Assembly (NCBI GenBank): GCA_947380655.1
Contig: CANCRX010000019.1
Span: 1 to 50,560, forward strand
From: Alcaligenaceae bacterium
Lineage (GTDB): Bacteria > Pseudomonadota > Gammaproteobacteria > Burkholderiales > Burkholderiaceae_B
DNA length: 50,560 nt
Direction: 5' to 3'
Below the pieces are notes generated by a model. The model ran no database searches, was not told the DNA's origin, and saw nothing but the letters and a program-made list of their open reading frames with translations. Within the stretch, counting starts at the first letter, position 1. Each line of letters opens with the position of its first letter. This document shows positions 39,903-48,507 of the stretch, piece by piece. Both the position numbers and the translations under genes were made by a program.

Positions 39903-40653
39903 TGTTCAGCACCTCATCGGTACCAAAGTAAATTTCTTTTACTTTTTGGTTGTCAGCTATTTCACGAGGTGTCCCTGTAGCAAGCTTTTGACCAAAAGCT
40001 AAAACCGTAATTTCATCCGCAATCTTAAAAACAACATCCATATCGTGCTCGATAATCACCACGTGCGTCTGATCAGCAATACTAGTGATTTTTGATACGA
40101 CTTTCTCTGTTTCTTGCGGACTCATTCCACAAACCGGCTCATCAAAAAGAATCATCTTTGGGTGTGTAATGATTGCCATGCCAATCTCTAGGAGCGCGAC
40201 GTCACCGTATGAAAGTATTCCAGCGGGAGCATCACGAAAACGCCCAAGGTCGAGTTGTTCCATGACCTCCTCCACCCGTTCTTTTTCAGAAAGATAATGA
40301 GCCACTTTCTTGAACGGGTTCAAGTTTCCACGATGTGCTGAAAGCGTAATCCAAAGATTTTCAAACACAGACATAGAATTAAAAACACTTTTTATCTGTA
40401 ATGTGCGCTTGACTCCAATTCTGGAAATTTGATGAATCGGGAGATTTGTTAATTCACTATCTTCAAAAAAAATCCTTCCTGAATCTGATTTGATAAAACC
40501 AGTAATCAAATTAAAAAGTGTCGTTTTACCAGCCCCGTTGGGTCCGATAATCGCATTGATTTTGTTTGGCATTAAAGACAAACTCAGGTCGTTGACCGCT
40601 TTCACACCGCCGAACGACTTGGATAGATTTTCAATTCTCAAGAATGGTTTCAT
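39895..40653 (-). CDS. Liv-type ABC transporter ATPase, LivG-like
   Basis: This 252-residue ATPase has Walker A GPNGAGKTTLFNLITG. The signature region is degenerate (AGILSYGDVALLEIGMAI, without the usual LSGGQ), as is common in LivG-type subunits, and Walker B is MILFDEPVCGMS. The ATG at 40653 overlaps the livM TGA by four bases (ATGA) and has GGAG eight bases upstream, so the longer frame to 40683 is rejected. Confidence 0.93.
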   Translation of the reverse strand: MKPFLRIENLSKSFGGVKAVNDLSLSLMPNKINAIIGPNGAGKTTLFNLITGFIKSDSGRIFFEDSELTNLPIHQISRIGVKRTLQIKSVFNSMSVFENLWITLSAHRGNLNPFKKVAHYLSEKERVEEVMEQLDLGRFRDAPAGILSYGDVALLEIGMAIITHPKMILFDEPVCGMSPQETEKVVSKITSIADQTHVVIIEHDMDVVFKIADEITVLAFGQKLATGTPREIADNQKVKEIYFGTDEVLNND

Positions 40654-41603
40654 ACTCGGCTCCGCCGGCTGTATTTTTTCCACAGCCCCACAATGCCTTC
40701 AGGTGCAAAGATAACGATGCATATGGCAAAGGCACCTACAATTAATGCGTAATGTTGCCAATGGCTTGAAACCACTTCGCGGATCAAAATAAAAATTCCT
40801 GTACCAATTGCAGGGCCGAGCAAAGTGCCAACCCCTCCCACAATCGCCCACACCACACCCTCTCCCGAGACGTGATAGAACATGTAAGAGGCGGAGGCAT
40901 AGCGGCCGAAGAGCGCGAACAACGTGCCGGACACCCCAGCTAAAAATCCTGCTATGACGAAAGCCGCGAGTCTCAAACGATAAACATTTATACCGATGAG
41001 AGAGGCACGCACATCGTTATCACGAATGGCAATCAGAGAACGACCTAACGCGCTTCCCATTATGATTTTTATCAGCCAGAAGCATAGCGCCACAACAATC
41101 AACATGAAAAAATATTGTGTCGTGGTGTCTGCAAGACTTAATTTGTAGCCCATAAAATTCAGAACGTCAGGCAGTGTGAAATTAATACCATCATCGCCAC
41201 CGGTCAATGATTTGAATGTCAGCGCTAAAAAGTATGTGATCAGCGAAAACACTACGGTGATGATGGCGAAATAATGCCAGGTCAGCCTCACAGCCAGCAG
41301 TCCGGTCAGAAAAGCGATCAGTGTCGCACTCAAAGGCCCTAACAAAAATGCCGGCCAAAAGGAAAGATGCAACTCACTGATCCCCAGAGCGACTCCATAC
41401 ATGCCAAAACCAAAATATAAGGCCTGACCAAAAGAAAGCAGCCCAACATATCCGAACAAAAAATTGATGCTGGCCGCAAAACAGGACCAGATCACGATTT
41501 CAGTCAGGATACTTAACCAAAATGGGTCTCCGATCAAACTGATCAACCATGGGGCCAGTAACAGTACTGCGAATAAGCCTGCATATCCCGAAAATGCCTT
41601 CAT
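40650..41603 (-). CDS. Liv-type ABC transporter permease, LivM-like
   Basis: This 317-residue inner-membrane permease has about ten hydrophobic helices and the BPD_transp_2 loop LRLAAFVIAGFLAGVSGTLFA near the last third. SFGQALYFGFGMYGVALG in the N-terminal part is typical of LivM/UrtC. Its start overlaps the livH stop by four bases (ATGA), and its stop overlaps the livG start likewise, so translation of three genes is coupled. Confidence 0.92.
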   Translation of the reverse strand: MKAFSGYAGLFAVLLLAPWLISLIGDPFWLSILTEIVIWSCFAASINFLFGYVGLLSFGQALYFGFGMYGVALGISELHLSFWPAFLLGPLSATLIAFLTGLLAVRLTWHYFAIITVVFSLITYFLALTFKSLTGGDDGINFTLPDVLNFMGYKLSLADTTTQYFFMLIVVALCFWLIKIIMGSALGRSLIAIRDNDVRASLIGINVYRLRLAAFVIAGFLAGVSGTLFALFGRYASASYMFYHVSGEGVVWAIVGGVGTLLGPAIGTGIFILIREVVSSHWQHYALIVGAFAICIVIFAPEGIVGLWKKYSRRSRV

Positions 41604-42460
41604 TTCGTCAGCCCCTTAAACAAGCCTTGCGGGCGTATCAATAAAACAGCACTCATCAGAACCAGTGAAAAAATCCTCGCAATCGTTGGCGTAGCGAATC
41701 CTGAAATAACACCTTCCAAAAAGGACAGCAAAACTGCAGCAGCAACGGTTCCAGGAAGATTACCCAAACCACCGATGATCACAGCCATAAAGCAAAAAGG
41801 CAGAATATCTACGCCAGTTCGGAAGTCTACTGTGGTAATCGGTGCTGCAATCACTCCGCCGATCGCAGCCATTGCAAACCCGATACCAAAAGTGAACAGG
41901 TAAACCTGCTGTGTTGGTATCCCCATGGTCGTTGCAGTATCGCGATCATGTCTGACCGCTCGCATCCAGACTCCTAATCTTGTTTTTTTAAGAAAGAGGA
42001 AAAATGAGCCGATTGCAATGATTGAAGCAAACGCTGCAAATATCCGGTACCACTCGTATTCAACGCCGAACAGCCCAAAGGTTCCCTGAATGGGTGGCAT
42101 GATCCGCTTTGGTGCTGCGCCGAAGGTCATGCGTACGACCTCCTGAATGATCATCGACAAACCAAATGTCGCCACAATCGACAGTGCTGCATTATTTTTT
42201 ATACGCTGAATAATCGAAAACTGTATTAATACACCGAGCGCGAAACCTATCAAAGGTGCAATGATCAAGGCCGGCCAGAAATATCCTAAAGAAGACAGGA
42301 TCGTATAGGTGAGGACCGTTCCAACCATAAAAAAATCGCCATGCGATAAGTTGATGATGTCTAGTAGTCCAAAAATAATGGACAAGCCCAGTGCAATGAG
42401 CGCAATAATCAGCCCAAAAACTATGCCGTTAATAGCGAGCGCTACTATCGTTTGATTCAT
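41600..42460 (-). CDS. Liv-type ABC transporter permease, LivH-like
   Basis: This is a 286-residue inner-membrane permease. NGIVFGLIIALIALGLSIIFGLLDIINLSHGDFFMVG at the N-terminus is the LivH/UrtB signature, and FGIGFAMAAIGGVIAAPI marks the ATPase-coupling loop region. It is the first gene of the operon. A dyad like the one in front of lysR/nitrilase is centred about 83 bp ahead of its ATG, so it may be controlled by the adjacent LysR protein. Confidence 0.92.
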   Translation of the reverse strand: MNQTIVALAINGIVFGLIIALIALGLSIIFGLLDIINLSHGDFFMVGTVLTYTILSSLGYFWPALIIAPLIGFALGVLIQFSIIQRIKNNAALSIVATFGLSMIIQEVVRMTFGAAPKRIMPPIQGTFGLFGVEYEWYRIFAAFASIIAIGSFFLFLKKTRLGVWMRAVRHDRDTATTMGIPTQQVYLFTFGIGFAMAAIGGVIAAPITTVDFRTGVDILPFCFMAVIIGGLGNLPGTVAAAVLLSFLEGVISGFATPTIARIFSLVLMSAVLLIRPQGLFKGLTK

Positions 42461-42519
42461 GTCATTTTTTCTGTAGATGCCTGGATAGTAATTACCAGTC
42501 TAATCGACTACCTCGAAAA

Positions 42520-42565
42520 TGCAAGGCTGTTTTTTGCAAGCATGGTTGCAAAAAACAGCCTTGCA
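42520..42565 (-). promoter_or_regulatory. Perfect 20-bp inverted repeat: lysR terminator and candidate LysR operator for livH
   Basis: Positions 42520-42539 and 42546-42565 are perfectly complementary around GCATGG. On the minus strand it follows the lysR stop and precedes TTTTC, so it may end the lysR transcript. Its core, TTTGCAA-GCATGG-TTGCAAA (42533-42552), has the same half-sites and the same 6-bp spacing as the operator-like dyad at 43500-43519. It lies 73-92 bp ahead of the livH ATG, a normal position for LysR activation. Confidence 0.6.
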
Positions 42566-42568
42566 GAA

Positions 42569-43480
42569 TCACTGGTTCAAAAAAACACTGTCGGACGTAA
42601 AAATAGACTTGATAAAGCGATGTACTTGCTCGACCCGTTCAACGGTCATGAGATCACTTTGAGCGCTGATATATATCTCGCGTTTGACCTGAACCACATC
42701 AGTCATGACAGGCACCAGTTCGGAACCTTTGGGAATCGAAAACTTAGGGAATAAACCCAGGCCCGCCCCGGAAGAAGCAAAAGCGATCTGGGCCACCATG
42801 CTGCTCGAAGTGACTTGGGATTCTGGGGTTTTTATCACCTCATCCAGCCAGCGAACCGTATCCATTTGAATCAAATCGTCTATGTAGGTGACGAACTGGT
42901 GCTGAGCCAAATCTGAGGCGGATTTCGGCGTGCCATGCTGATCCAGATATTCTTGCGTGGCATATAAATAAAGTACAAACTCCCCTACTTTTTCGCAGAC
43001 AATGCCTTTCCCAGTCTGCTTAAAAAAACTTAAAAATAAATCAGCCTCCCGATAGCCCACTTTTATATAGTTTGACGAGGTTACCAATTCGATTCGGATA
43101 TTTGGAAACTTGGCAAAGAAAGGCTTAAATTTATTTGCCAAATATAACGAACCGATACCTTCCATCATGGCTACCCTGACCGTCCCCGTCACCTCCTTTT
43201 CGGGTAATGCGACATCTGCCAACCCCTGAATTCCACGTTCGACCTGCTCTAGTTGCTCTACAACATCGTCTGCGAACTTGGTATGTGTCATACCGTTGCG
43301 GGTTCTGGCAAAGAGTCTGTGACCCAGGCAAACCTCGAGTTGCGCGATTCTGCGACTAACCGTGGAGTCATCCAGTTTTAACTTTTTGGCGGCATTTGTG
43401 ATGTTTCCCGAACGATAAACATTCAAGAAAATCTTTAAATCCTCCCAGTTGAGTTGCCGGGTCTTCGAGTGAGCGGCCAT
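42569..43480 (-). CDS. LysR-family transcriptional regulator
   Basis: This 303-residue LysR-type regulator has a winged HTH at residues 10-70 (LNVYRSGNITNAAKKLKLDDSTVSRRIAQLE), followed by a substrate-binding LysR domain whose effector core begins at VTGTVRVAMMEGIGS. It is divergent from the nitrilase gene, with a 12-bp-arm inverted repeat just ahead of its start, and lies upstream of the Liv-type operon. By position it is the likely regulator of both and of itself. The inducer is unknown. Confidence 0.92.
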   Translation of the reverse strand: MAAHSKTRQLNWEDLKIFLNVYRSGNITNAAKKLKLDDSTVSRRIAQLEVCLGHRLFARTRNGMTHTKFADDVVEQLEQVERGIQGLADVALPEKEVTGTVRVAMMEGIGSLYLANKFKPFFAKFPNIRIELVTSSNYIKVGYREADLFLSFFKQTGKGIVCEKVGEFVLYLYATQEYLDQHGTPKSASDLAQHQFVTYIDDLIQMDTVRWLDEVIKTPESQVTSSSMVAQIAFASSGAGLGLFPKFSIPKGSELVPVMTDVVQVKREIYISAQSDLMTVERVEQVHRFIKSIFTSDSVFLNQ

Positions 43481-43494
43481 TCGTTATCTGCTTT

Positions 43495-43524
43495 GTAAAT
43501 TTGCAATACAGGTTGCAAATTTAC
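43495..43524. promoter_or_regulatory. Operator-like dyad between lysR and nitrilase
   Basis: GTAAATTTGCAA (43495-43506) and TTGCAAATTTAC (43513-43524) form a perfect inverted repeat with a TACAGG spacer. It contains the LysR-type T-N11-A pattern and lies 15 bp ahead of the lysR start and 55 bp ahead of the nitrilase start. Confidence 0.7.
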
Positions 43525-43579
43525 TCTGATTCATCAAGATCATTCAAGTTTAGAATTGTGAGGAAAAGGGAGAGTGCTC

Positions 43580-44575
43580 ATGCAAAAAATAGTCACAAAA
43601 GTCGCGGCCGCGCACGTCGCACCAGTTTTTCTAGATAAAACAGCGACCGTCGCCAAAGCCATCGGTCTCATACAAGAAGCAGCCCAAAACGGCGCGCAAC
43701 TCATTGTATTCCCTGAATCCTTTATTCCTGGGTTTCCAGTATGGGCCGCGCTATGGTCGCCCATGGAAAACCATGATCTATACCAGCGTTTTGTCGCGAA
43801 TAGTTTGTTTTGCGACGGACCAGAGGTAGCTGCCTTGGCAGCTCAAGCCAAAAAACATAAAGTGTTCGTATCGTTCGGCTTTAGCGAAGCAAGTCACGCA
43901 AGCGTGGGTTGTATCTGGAATTCGAACATATTGATCTCAGACGAAGGCGAAATCCTTGTTCATCACCGAAAACTGGTGCCAACATTTTTTGAAAAGCTCG
44001 TATGGGCACCCGGTGACGGCGCAGGTCTCAAAGTCGCCCATACCCGGATCGGCAATATTGGTGGTTTGATTTGTGGCGAAAATACGAATCCACTCGCTCG
44101 TTACACCTTAATGACTCAAAAGGAACAAATTCATATTTCAAGTTGGCCGCCTGTATGGCCTACTCGAAATCCAACCGCAGGGGGCAATTACAATAACCTT
44201 CAGGCGAATCGTATCCGTGCCTCCGCTCACTCCTTCGAGTCAAAGTCCTTCGGAATCGTATGTGCGGGATTCATGGACAAACCAATGTTTGAGTTTTTAG
44301 TTAGTCGTGATCCAAAAATAGCCCATGTGCTGGAGAATACTCCTGGAGCTGAGTCCTTTTTTGTCAATCCTACCGGTGCACAGTTTGGCGATACCCTGCA
44401 GACTGAGGAGGGCCTTATCTATGCAGAATTCGATTTGAGCGAGTGCGTTGAACCCAAGCAGTTTCACGACGTAGTTGGATACTACAACCGGTTTGATGTG
44501 TTTGATTTGAAGGTCAATCGCAAGCGAATCGAACCAGTTACCTGGGTCAACTTGAATGAGGATGATCAGGACTAA
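43580..44575 (+). CDS. Nitrilase (carbon-nitrogen hydrolase family)
   Basis: This 331-residue branch-1 nitrilase converts R-CN to the carboxylic acid and ammonia. The catalytic triad is visible: Glu46 in IVFPESFIPGFP, Lys131 in HHRKLVPTFFEK and Cys165 in GGLICGENTNPLARY. The CGENTNPLARY context is that of true nitrilases rather than amidases. The ATG at 43580 has GGGAGAG a few bases upstream, and the GTG at 43574 is too close to that site. A cupin gene follows 56 bp later. Whether it prefers aliphatic or arylaceto-nitriles cannot be read. Confidence 0.92.
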   Translation: MQKIVTKVAAAHVAPVFLDKTATVAKAIGLIQEAAQNGAQLIVFPESFIPGFPVWAALWSPMENHDLYQRFVANSLFCDGPEVAALAAQAKKHKVFVSFGFSEASHASVGCIWNSNILISDEGEILVHHRKLVPTFFEKLVWAPGDGAGLKVAHTRIGNIGGLICGENTNPLARYTLMTQKEQIHISSWPPVWPTRNPTAGGNYNNLQANRIRASAHSFESKSFGIVCAGFMDKPMFEFLVSRDPKIAHVLENTPGAESFFVNPTGAQFGDTLQTEEGLIYAEFDLSECVEPKQFHDVVGYYNRFDVFDLKVNRKRIEPVTWVNLNEDDQD

Positions 44576-44631
44576 AAGTATAGTCTTTGCATTTCTCACT
44601 CATTTTTCGAAAAATTCTTACAAGGTTTTAA

Positions 44632-45063
44632 ATGACCGCACAAAAAATCAAACCGCACAGAGAATTTTTCAAGATTAATGTTGATGCCTTATCAAACCAA
44701 GTCTCATCCTGGGTCACTGTCCCAGACACTCAAGGCATGATTGAGGAACAAATTCTTGCCGATAATTTGGATCCCGTGAAAAAAACGGGATCCCGCACGC
44801 GCATTGCACGTTGGAAACCAGGTGCGCTGATTGCTAAGGCGGTGATTCACGACTTTTACGAAGAAGTGTTTATCGCTCAAGGCAGCTTGATGGTCGGTTG
44901 TGATGCACAAGGGCTTGGTGGGGAAGAATTTCCGGCATTCACGTTTGCTTGTCGTCCTCCAGAAATCTTCCATGGTCCCTTCATCAGCCATGAGGGTTGC
45001 ATCATGCTTGAGTTTCAATACTATGACTCAATCAATCACGCGATTAATCAGGCGGGTAGCTAA
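44632..45063 (+). CDS. Cupin-like protein downstream of nitrilase
   Basis: This 143-residue single-domain protein has a cupin-like core: RIARWKPGALIAKAVIHDFYEEVFIAQGSLMVG, then FACRPPEIFHGPFISHEGCIMLEF. The metal-site motif is imperfect, with His in VIHDFYEEVF and Glu residues and then FHGPF, so the bound metal and reaction are uncertain. It resembles ChrR-type or small catabolic cupins. It follows the nitrilase gene on the same strand and may be part of its transcript, acting on the nitrile-derived product or its signal. Confidence 0.7.
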   Translation: MTAQKIKPHREFFKINVDALSNQVSSWVTVPDTQGMIEEQILADNLDPVKKTGSRTRIARWKPGALIAKAVIHDFYEEVFIAQGSLMVGCDAQGLGGEEFPAFTFACRPPEIFHGPFISHEGCIMLEFQYYDSINHAINQAGS

Positions 45064-45105
45064 ACCAGACACGGTCAATCCAATCCAAAATATGACGCCA
45101 TTCAG

Positions 45106-45987
45106 TTAAGAAGTCTTCATAATTTCAGAGCCTAACGCACGAGGATCGCGTACCAGCCAACGTCCAGCCTCGACCGTATCGATAAACTCAGCCACATCGC
45201 GGTTAAACCTCTCAGGCTCTTCGAGATTCAGTGTGTGTCCGGTTTTAGGCATGACAATCAGACCGCTAGCCGGGATCGTTTTTTTCATAAAAATACCTGG
45301 CTGTAAGCAGTGATCATCTTCATCGCCCACCATGATCAAGGTGGGGACCATCATCTGTTTAAGTTCCGCTTCCAGGTCGTAAATTGAAGGGCGCTCAGCC
45401 TGCACCCCACGCATGGTATTGGCACAGCCCAAGCTGTCGTGTTCACCCAATTGCGTTGCAAACTCCTGCCAGCCACGCGGATCTTTATTTTGGTACTGAA
45501 CACGAGAGGCACCTAGAGAATAAGTTTTAGCGAAGGTCTCACTGCCTAAGGTTTCAAATTGTTTAGCAACCTCACGAGATAGTCCCCTGAAATATTCTTC
45601 GTTCTGTTTTTCGGCTCCGTAACCTGCGCCAGCGACCGTTAATGAAAGGGCTCGCTCAGGCGCAACAAGACCGAAGTGCAATGTCGCAAAGCCTCCCATC
45701 GACAATCCGACGATGTGAGCGCGTTCAATTTTGGCGGCATCCATCACCGACAAAATGTCATGTACAGCCTGACGTTGAGAGTAAGCACTGACATTGGCGG
45801 GAATATCCGACGGTGCAAAACCGCGAGCAGAAAAAGTCACGCAATGATGACGGCGCGAAAAATAACGCATTTGAGGCTCCCAACTGCGCCAGTCGCCACC
45901 AAATTCATGAACGAAAACTATCGGAGTACCACTGCCCGCTTCTTCGTAATGCAAACGAATATTGTCTGTTGTCTGTGCCCAGCTCAT
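45106..45987 (-). CDS. Alpha/beta hydrolase (last gene of the NitT/TauT operon)
   Basis: This 293-residue alpha/beta hydrolase has the oxyanion region VFVHEFGGDWRSWEP, nucleophile Ser96 in VGLSMGGFATLH, acid Asp in IMVGDEDDHCL and His in MPKTGHTLNLEEPERF, so the triad is complete. The lid region and overall layout resemble enol-lactone hydrolases and C-C-bond hydrolases. The ATG at 45987 has AAGGGA upstream and lies 13 bp after the SDR stop, so it is the last of five genes starting with the binding protein at 49596. The substrate is unknown. Confidence 0.88.
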   Translation of the reverse strand: MSWAQTTDNIRLHYEEAGSGTPIVFVHEFGGDWRSWEPQMRYFSRRHHCVTFSARGFAPSDIPANVSAYSQRQAVHDILSVMDAAKIERAHIVGLSMGGFATLHFGLVAPERALSLTVAGAGYGAEKQNEEYFRGLSREVAKQFETLGSETFAKTYSLGASRVQYQNKDPRGWQEFATQLGEHDSLGCANTMRGVQAERPSIYDLEAELKQMMVPTLIMVGDEDDHCLQPGIFMKKTIPASGLIVMPKTGHTLNLEEPERFNRDVAEFIDTVEAGRWLVRDPRALGSEIMKTS

Positions 45988-46000
45988 GGTGTTTCCCTTA

Positions 46001-46807
46001 TTAGTTTTGACTATGTGTGCTTTCTTTAATGATCGAACCTCGTGAGGAAATGCCTCCATCGATGGTCACGATACTACCGGTGATGTAGCCTGCACGAGGC
46101 GAGGCTAAAAAGACCATCAAATCCGCAACTTCCTGCGCCGAAGCCGGACGTCCGCCAGGATATTTCGCGCGCAATTCGACATGTCGATTTTCATCCCCCC
46201 ACATATCGAGGGCTCGGCGCTTGTTGATTTTTATCATCCGGTCTGTCTCAACAGGTCCAGGATTCACGCCAATCACGCGTACGCCGTAGTCGAGGCTTTG
46301 TCCGCCAAGTGCTTTCGTAAATGCCATCAGTGCCGCATTACCAGTACTGCCAGCGATATAGTTCGCATCCCAGTTCTCACCGGAATTACCAATATCGTTA
46401 ATGATGACACCCGACTTGCGAGCTTTCATACGGGCATACATTTCCCGGGTTAAGAAAATATAGCCGAACAGCTTTAAATCATACCCACGTCGCCAGTCTT
46501 CTTCTGATAGGGACTCGATCGGACCAGAAGGCACCTCACCTGCGTTATTGATAACAATATCTGCCTCATCCGCTCGCTTGGCAAGCTCGATAATATTTTC
46601 AGAGTTTGAAAGGTCCATAGGATGCACCTCAACCTTGACACCATATTCTTTCACCAGACGTGACTGTGCCAGCGCAAGCGCCTCGGTTGAACGTGCAGTC
46701 AAATGTAGATTGCACCCTTCGGCGGCAAAGGATTCTGCTGTCGCGAGTCCTATCCCCTTAGAGGCACCAGTGATTAAAACGGTTTTACCTTTAAGCTGCA
46801 GATCCAT
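46001..46807 (-). CDS. SDR-fold protein lacking the usual catalytic Lys
   Basis: This 268-residue Rossmann-fold protein has TGASKGIGLAT (residues 13-23), the NNAG motif (87-90) and a C-terminal GSIVTIDGG. In the catalytic segment NYIAGSTGNAAL, Tyr150 is present but the Lys expected four residues later is Ser154, and the Ser expected about 13 residues before Tyr falls on Asn/Asp (IINDIG). It may still bind NAD(P) but either catalyses by another route or is not an oxidoreductase. It lies between the ABC permease (43-bp gap) and the hydrolase (13-bp gap) on the minus strand. Confidence 0.85.
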   Translation of the reverse strand: MDLQLKGKTVLITGASKGIGLATAESFAAEGCNLHLTARSTEALALAQSRLVKEYGVKVEVHPMDLSNSENIIELAKRADEADIVINNAGEVPSGPIESLSEEDWRRGYDLKLFGYIFLTREMYARMKARKSGVIINDIGNSGENWDANYIAGSTGNAALMAFTKALGGQSLDYGVRVIGVNPGPVETDRMIKINKRRALDMWGDENRHVELRAKYPGGRPASAQEVADLMVFLASPRAGYITGSIVTIDGGISSRGSIIKESTHSQN

Positions 46808-46850
46808 ATCTCGAGTCTCTATAAGTTTTATTCATTAACAAGATGAGCAA

Positions 46851-47699
46851 TTAACCGCGGGGTACACCGTAGCGTCGATTTGCAATGTTTTCAGCGAGTG
46901 CGACAACACCATACAGAAACAGTCCACCACCGCAAAGAACTACGATTGCAGCCATCGCAACACCCGTCTCAGCACGTGCCGTCGCAAAGACGATTAAATA
47001 GCCAAGTCCTTTTTGCGCTGTAATAAACTCGCCAATAATTACGCCAATGATGGCCAGAGTCATCGCGACTTTCATGCCACTAAAAATATAAGGCAAGGCA
47101 CTCGGAAATTTAACGCTGCTAAAGGTCTGCCACTCTGAAGCTGTGAGCGACTGACAGAGCTTGAGCATATTGCGATCCACATTTGCAAAGCCTGCGTTGG
47201 TCGCGATCACAATTGGAAAAAAACTAATAAAAACAGAGAAAGCCAATCTAGATTCTGTCCCGATACCTAACCAGATAATAAAAAGCGGTGCCAGTGCTAT
47301 TTTTGGAATTAATTGAAAGAACACCAGATTTGGATAGAGTGCCTCACGTGCCAGACGGGAATAACTTAACCACACTGCGAGAGCGATACCCAGAACACTA
47401 GCAATTAAAAATCCTCCTGCCGCTTCCAGCACTGTAGGTACAGCATGCCTGAGCAGGATTTCATGTTGTGCCAAAATGATTTTCAGAATAGCACTCGGAG
47501 CTGGCAAAATAACCTGGGGGATATTATTCAAACGAACCAGCAGCTCCCACAAAAGCAGTACGCTTAGCGCAAGCACAATGGGCAGCAATATACTGCGCGC
47601 ACCATCGCGCAATCCGGTTGAATATGCTGCAGGCTGGGCACCACCGACCATCGTTCCAGTTTCGGTACCGATACCGAGTTTTGAGTTCTTCTCAGCCAT
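46851..47699 (-). CDS. NitT/TauT-type ABC transporter permease
   Basis: This is a 282-residue inner-membrane permease with about six helices. The coupling loop is SEWQTFSSVKFPSALPYIFSGMKVAMTLAIIGVIIGEF, the EAA-type loop of SsuC/TauC/RibX-like permeases. The ATG at 47699 overlaps the stop of the ATPase gene by eight bases, so the longer frame to 47789 is rejected and translation is coupled. Confidence 0.92.
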   Translation of the reverse strand: MAEKNSKLGIGTETGTMVGGAQPAAYSTGLRDGARSILLPIVLALSVLLLWELLVRLNNIPQVILPAPSAILKIILAQHEILLRHAVPTVLEAAGGFLIASVLGIALAVWLSYSRLAREALYPNLVFFQLIPKIALAPLFIIWLGIGTESRLAFSVFISFFPIVIATNAGFANVDRNMLKLCQSLTASEWQTFSSVKFPSALPYIFSGMKVAMTLAIIGVIIGEFITAQKGLGYLIVFATARAETGVAMAAIVVLCGGGLFLYGVVALAENIANRRYGVPRG

Positions 47700-48462
47700 G
47701 GTGAGCTCGCTCAATCGTCTGGCGCAATTCACGGCACAGCGCGCCAAACTCCGCGGTGTCTTCGATCTCAAAGCGACGAGGCCGCTCAAAGGGTATCACC
47801 AGATCCATCACGATTGATGAGGGTCGACCTCCCATCACCAGTACACGATCTGACAGATATACGGCTTCTCGAATGCTATGCGTCACAAATATGACCGTTT
47901 TACGATAGCGCTCGAGCAGCTCCGACAACACTACATTCATTTGATCCCGTGTGATTGCATCCAGCGCACTGAACGGCTCGTCCATCAACAGCACTTTAGG
48001 ATCATGAACGAGCGCACGGCAGATTGCTACGCGTTGACGCATCCCACCGGAAAGCTCATGTGGGCGTTTTGATTCAAAACCACTCAAGCCAACTCGGTGC
48101 AGTAACTCCATCGCACGATCCTGATACTTGCTTATCGGCAATTTAAGAATTTCGATCGGAAACATTACGTTTTCAAATACCGATTTCCATGGCAGCAGTG
48201 TGGCGTCCTGGAAAACGATACCTGAGTCACGCCTTGGACCGACCACAGTTTCTCCTGACAAACTCAGGGATCCCGCTGTTGCTTTTTCAAGCCCCGCCAG
48301 CATCATCAGCAAGGTACTTTTGCCACATCCACTCGGACCTAAAAGTGAAATAAATTGTCCCTCTGACGCGACAAAACTCGCGCCGTTTACAGCGTGAACC
48401 GGGCCGCTTCGCGTTTGATACGTTTTGCTGACGTGCTCGGCGGCGATATATGCGCTATTCAT
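47692..48462 (-). CDS. NitT/TauT-type ABC transporter ATPase
   Basis: This 256-residue ATPase has Walker A LLGPSGCGKSTLL, signature RPHELSGGMRQRVAI and Walker B VLLMDEPFSALDAITRDQM, with H-loop VTHSIREAVYLSDRV. This is the pattern of SsuB/TauB/NrtD-type subunits. It lies 45 bp after the binding-protein gene and overlaps the permease gene. Confidence 0.93.
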   Translation of the reverse strand: MNSAYIAAEHVSKTYQTRSGPVHAVNGASFVASEGQFISLLGPSGCGKSTLLMMLAGLEKATAGSLSLSGETVVGPRRDSGIVFQDATLLPWKSVFENVMFPIEILKLPISKYQDRAMELLHRVGLSGFESKRPHELSGGMRQRVAICRALVHDPKVLLMDEPFSALDAITRDQMNVVLSELLERYRKTVIFVTHSIREAVYLSDRVLVMGGRPSSIVMDLVIPFERPRRFEIEDTAEFGALCRELRQTIERAHHG

Positions 48463-48507
48463 TTCGCAAGCACCTTTTAAAGCCGCAGTGAATTGTTCTC
48501 AGTCGCC

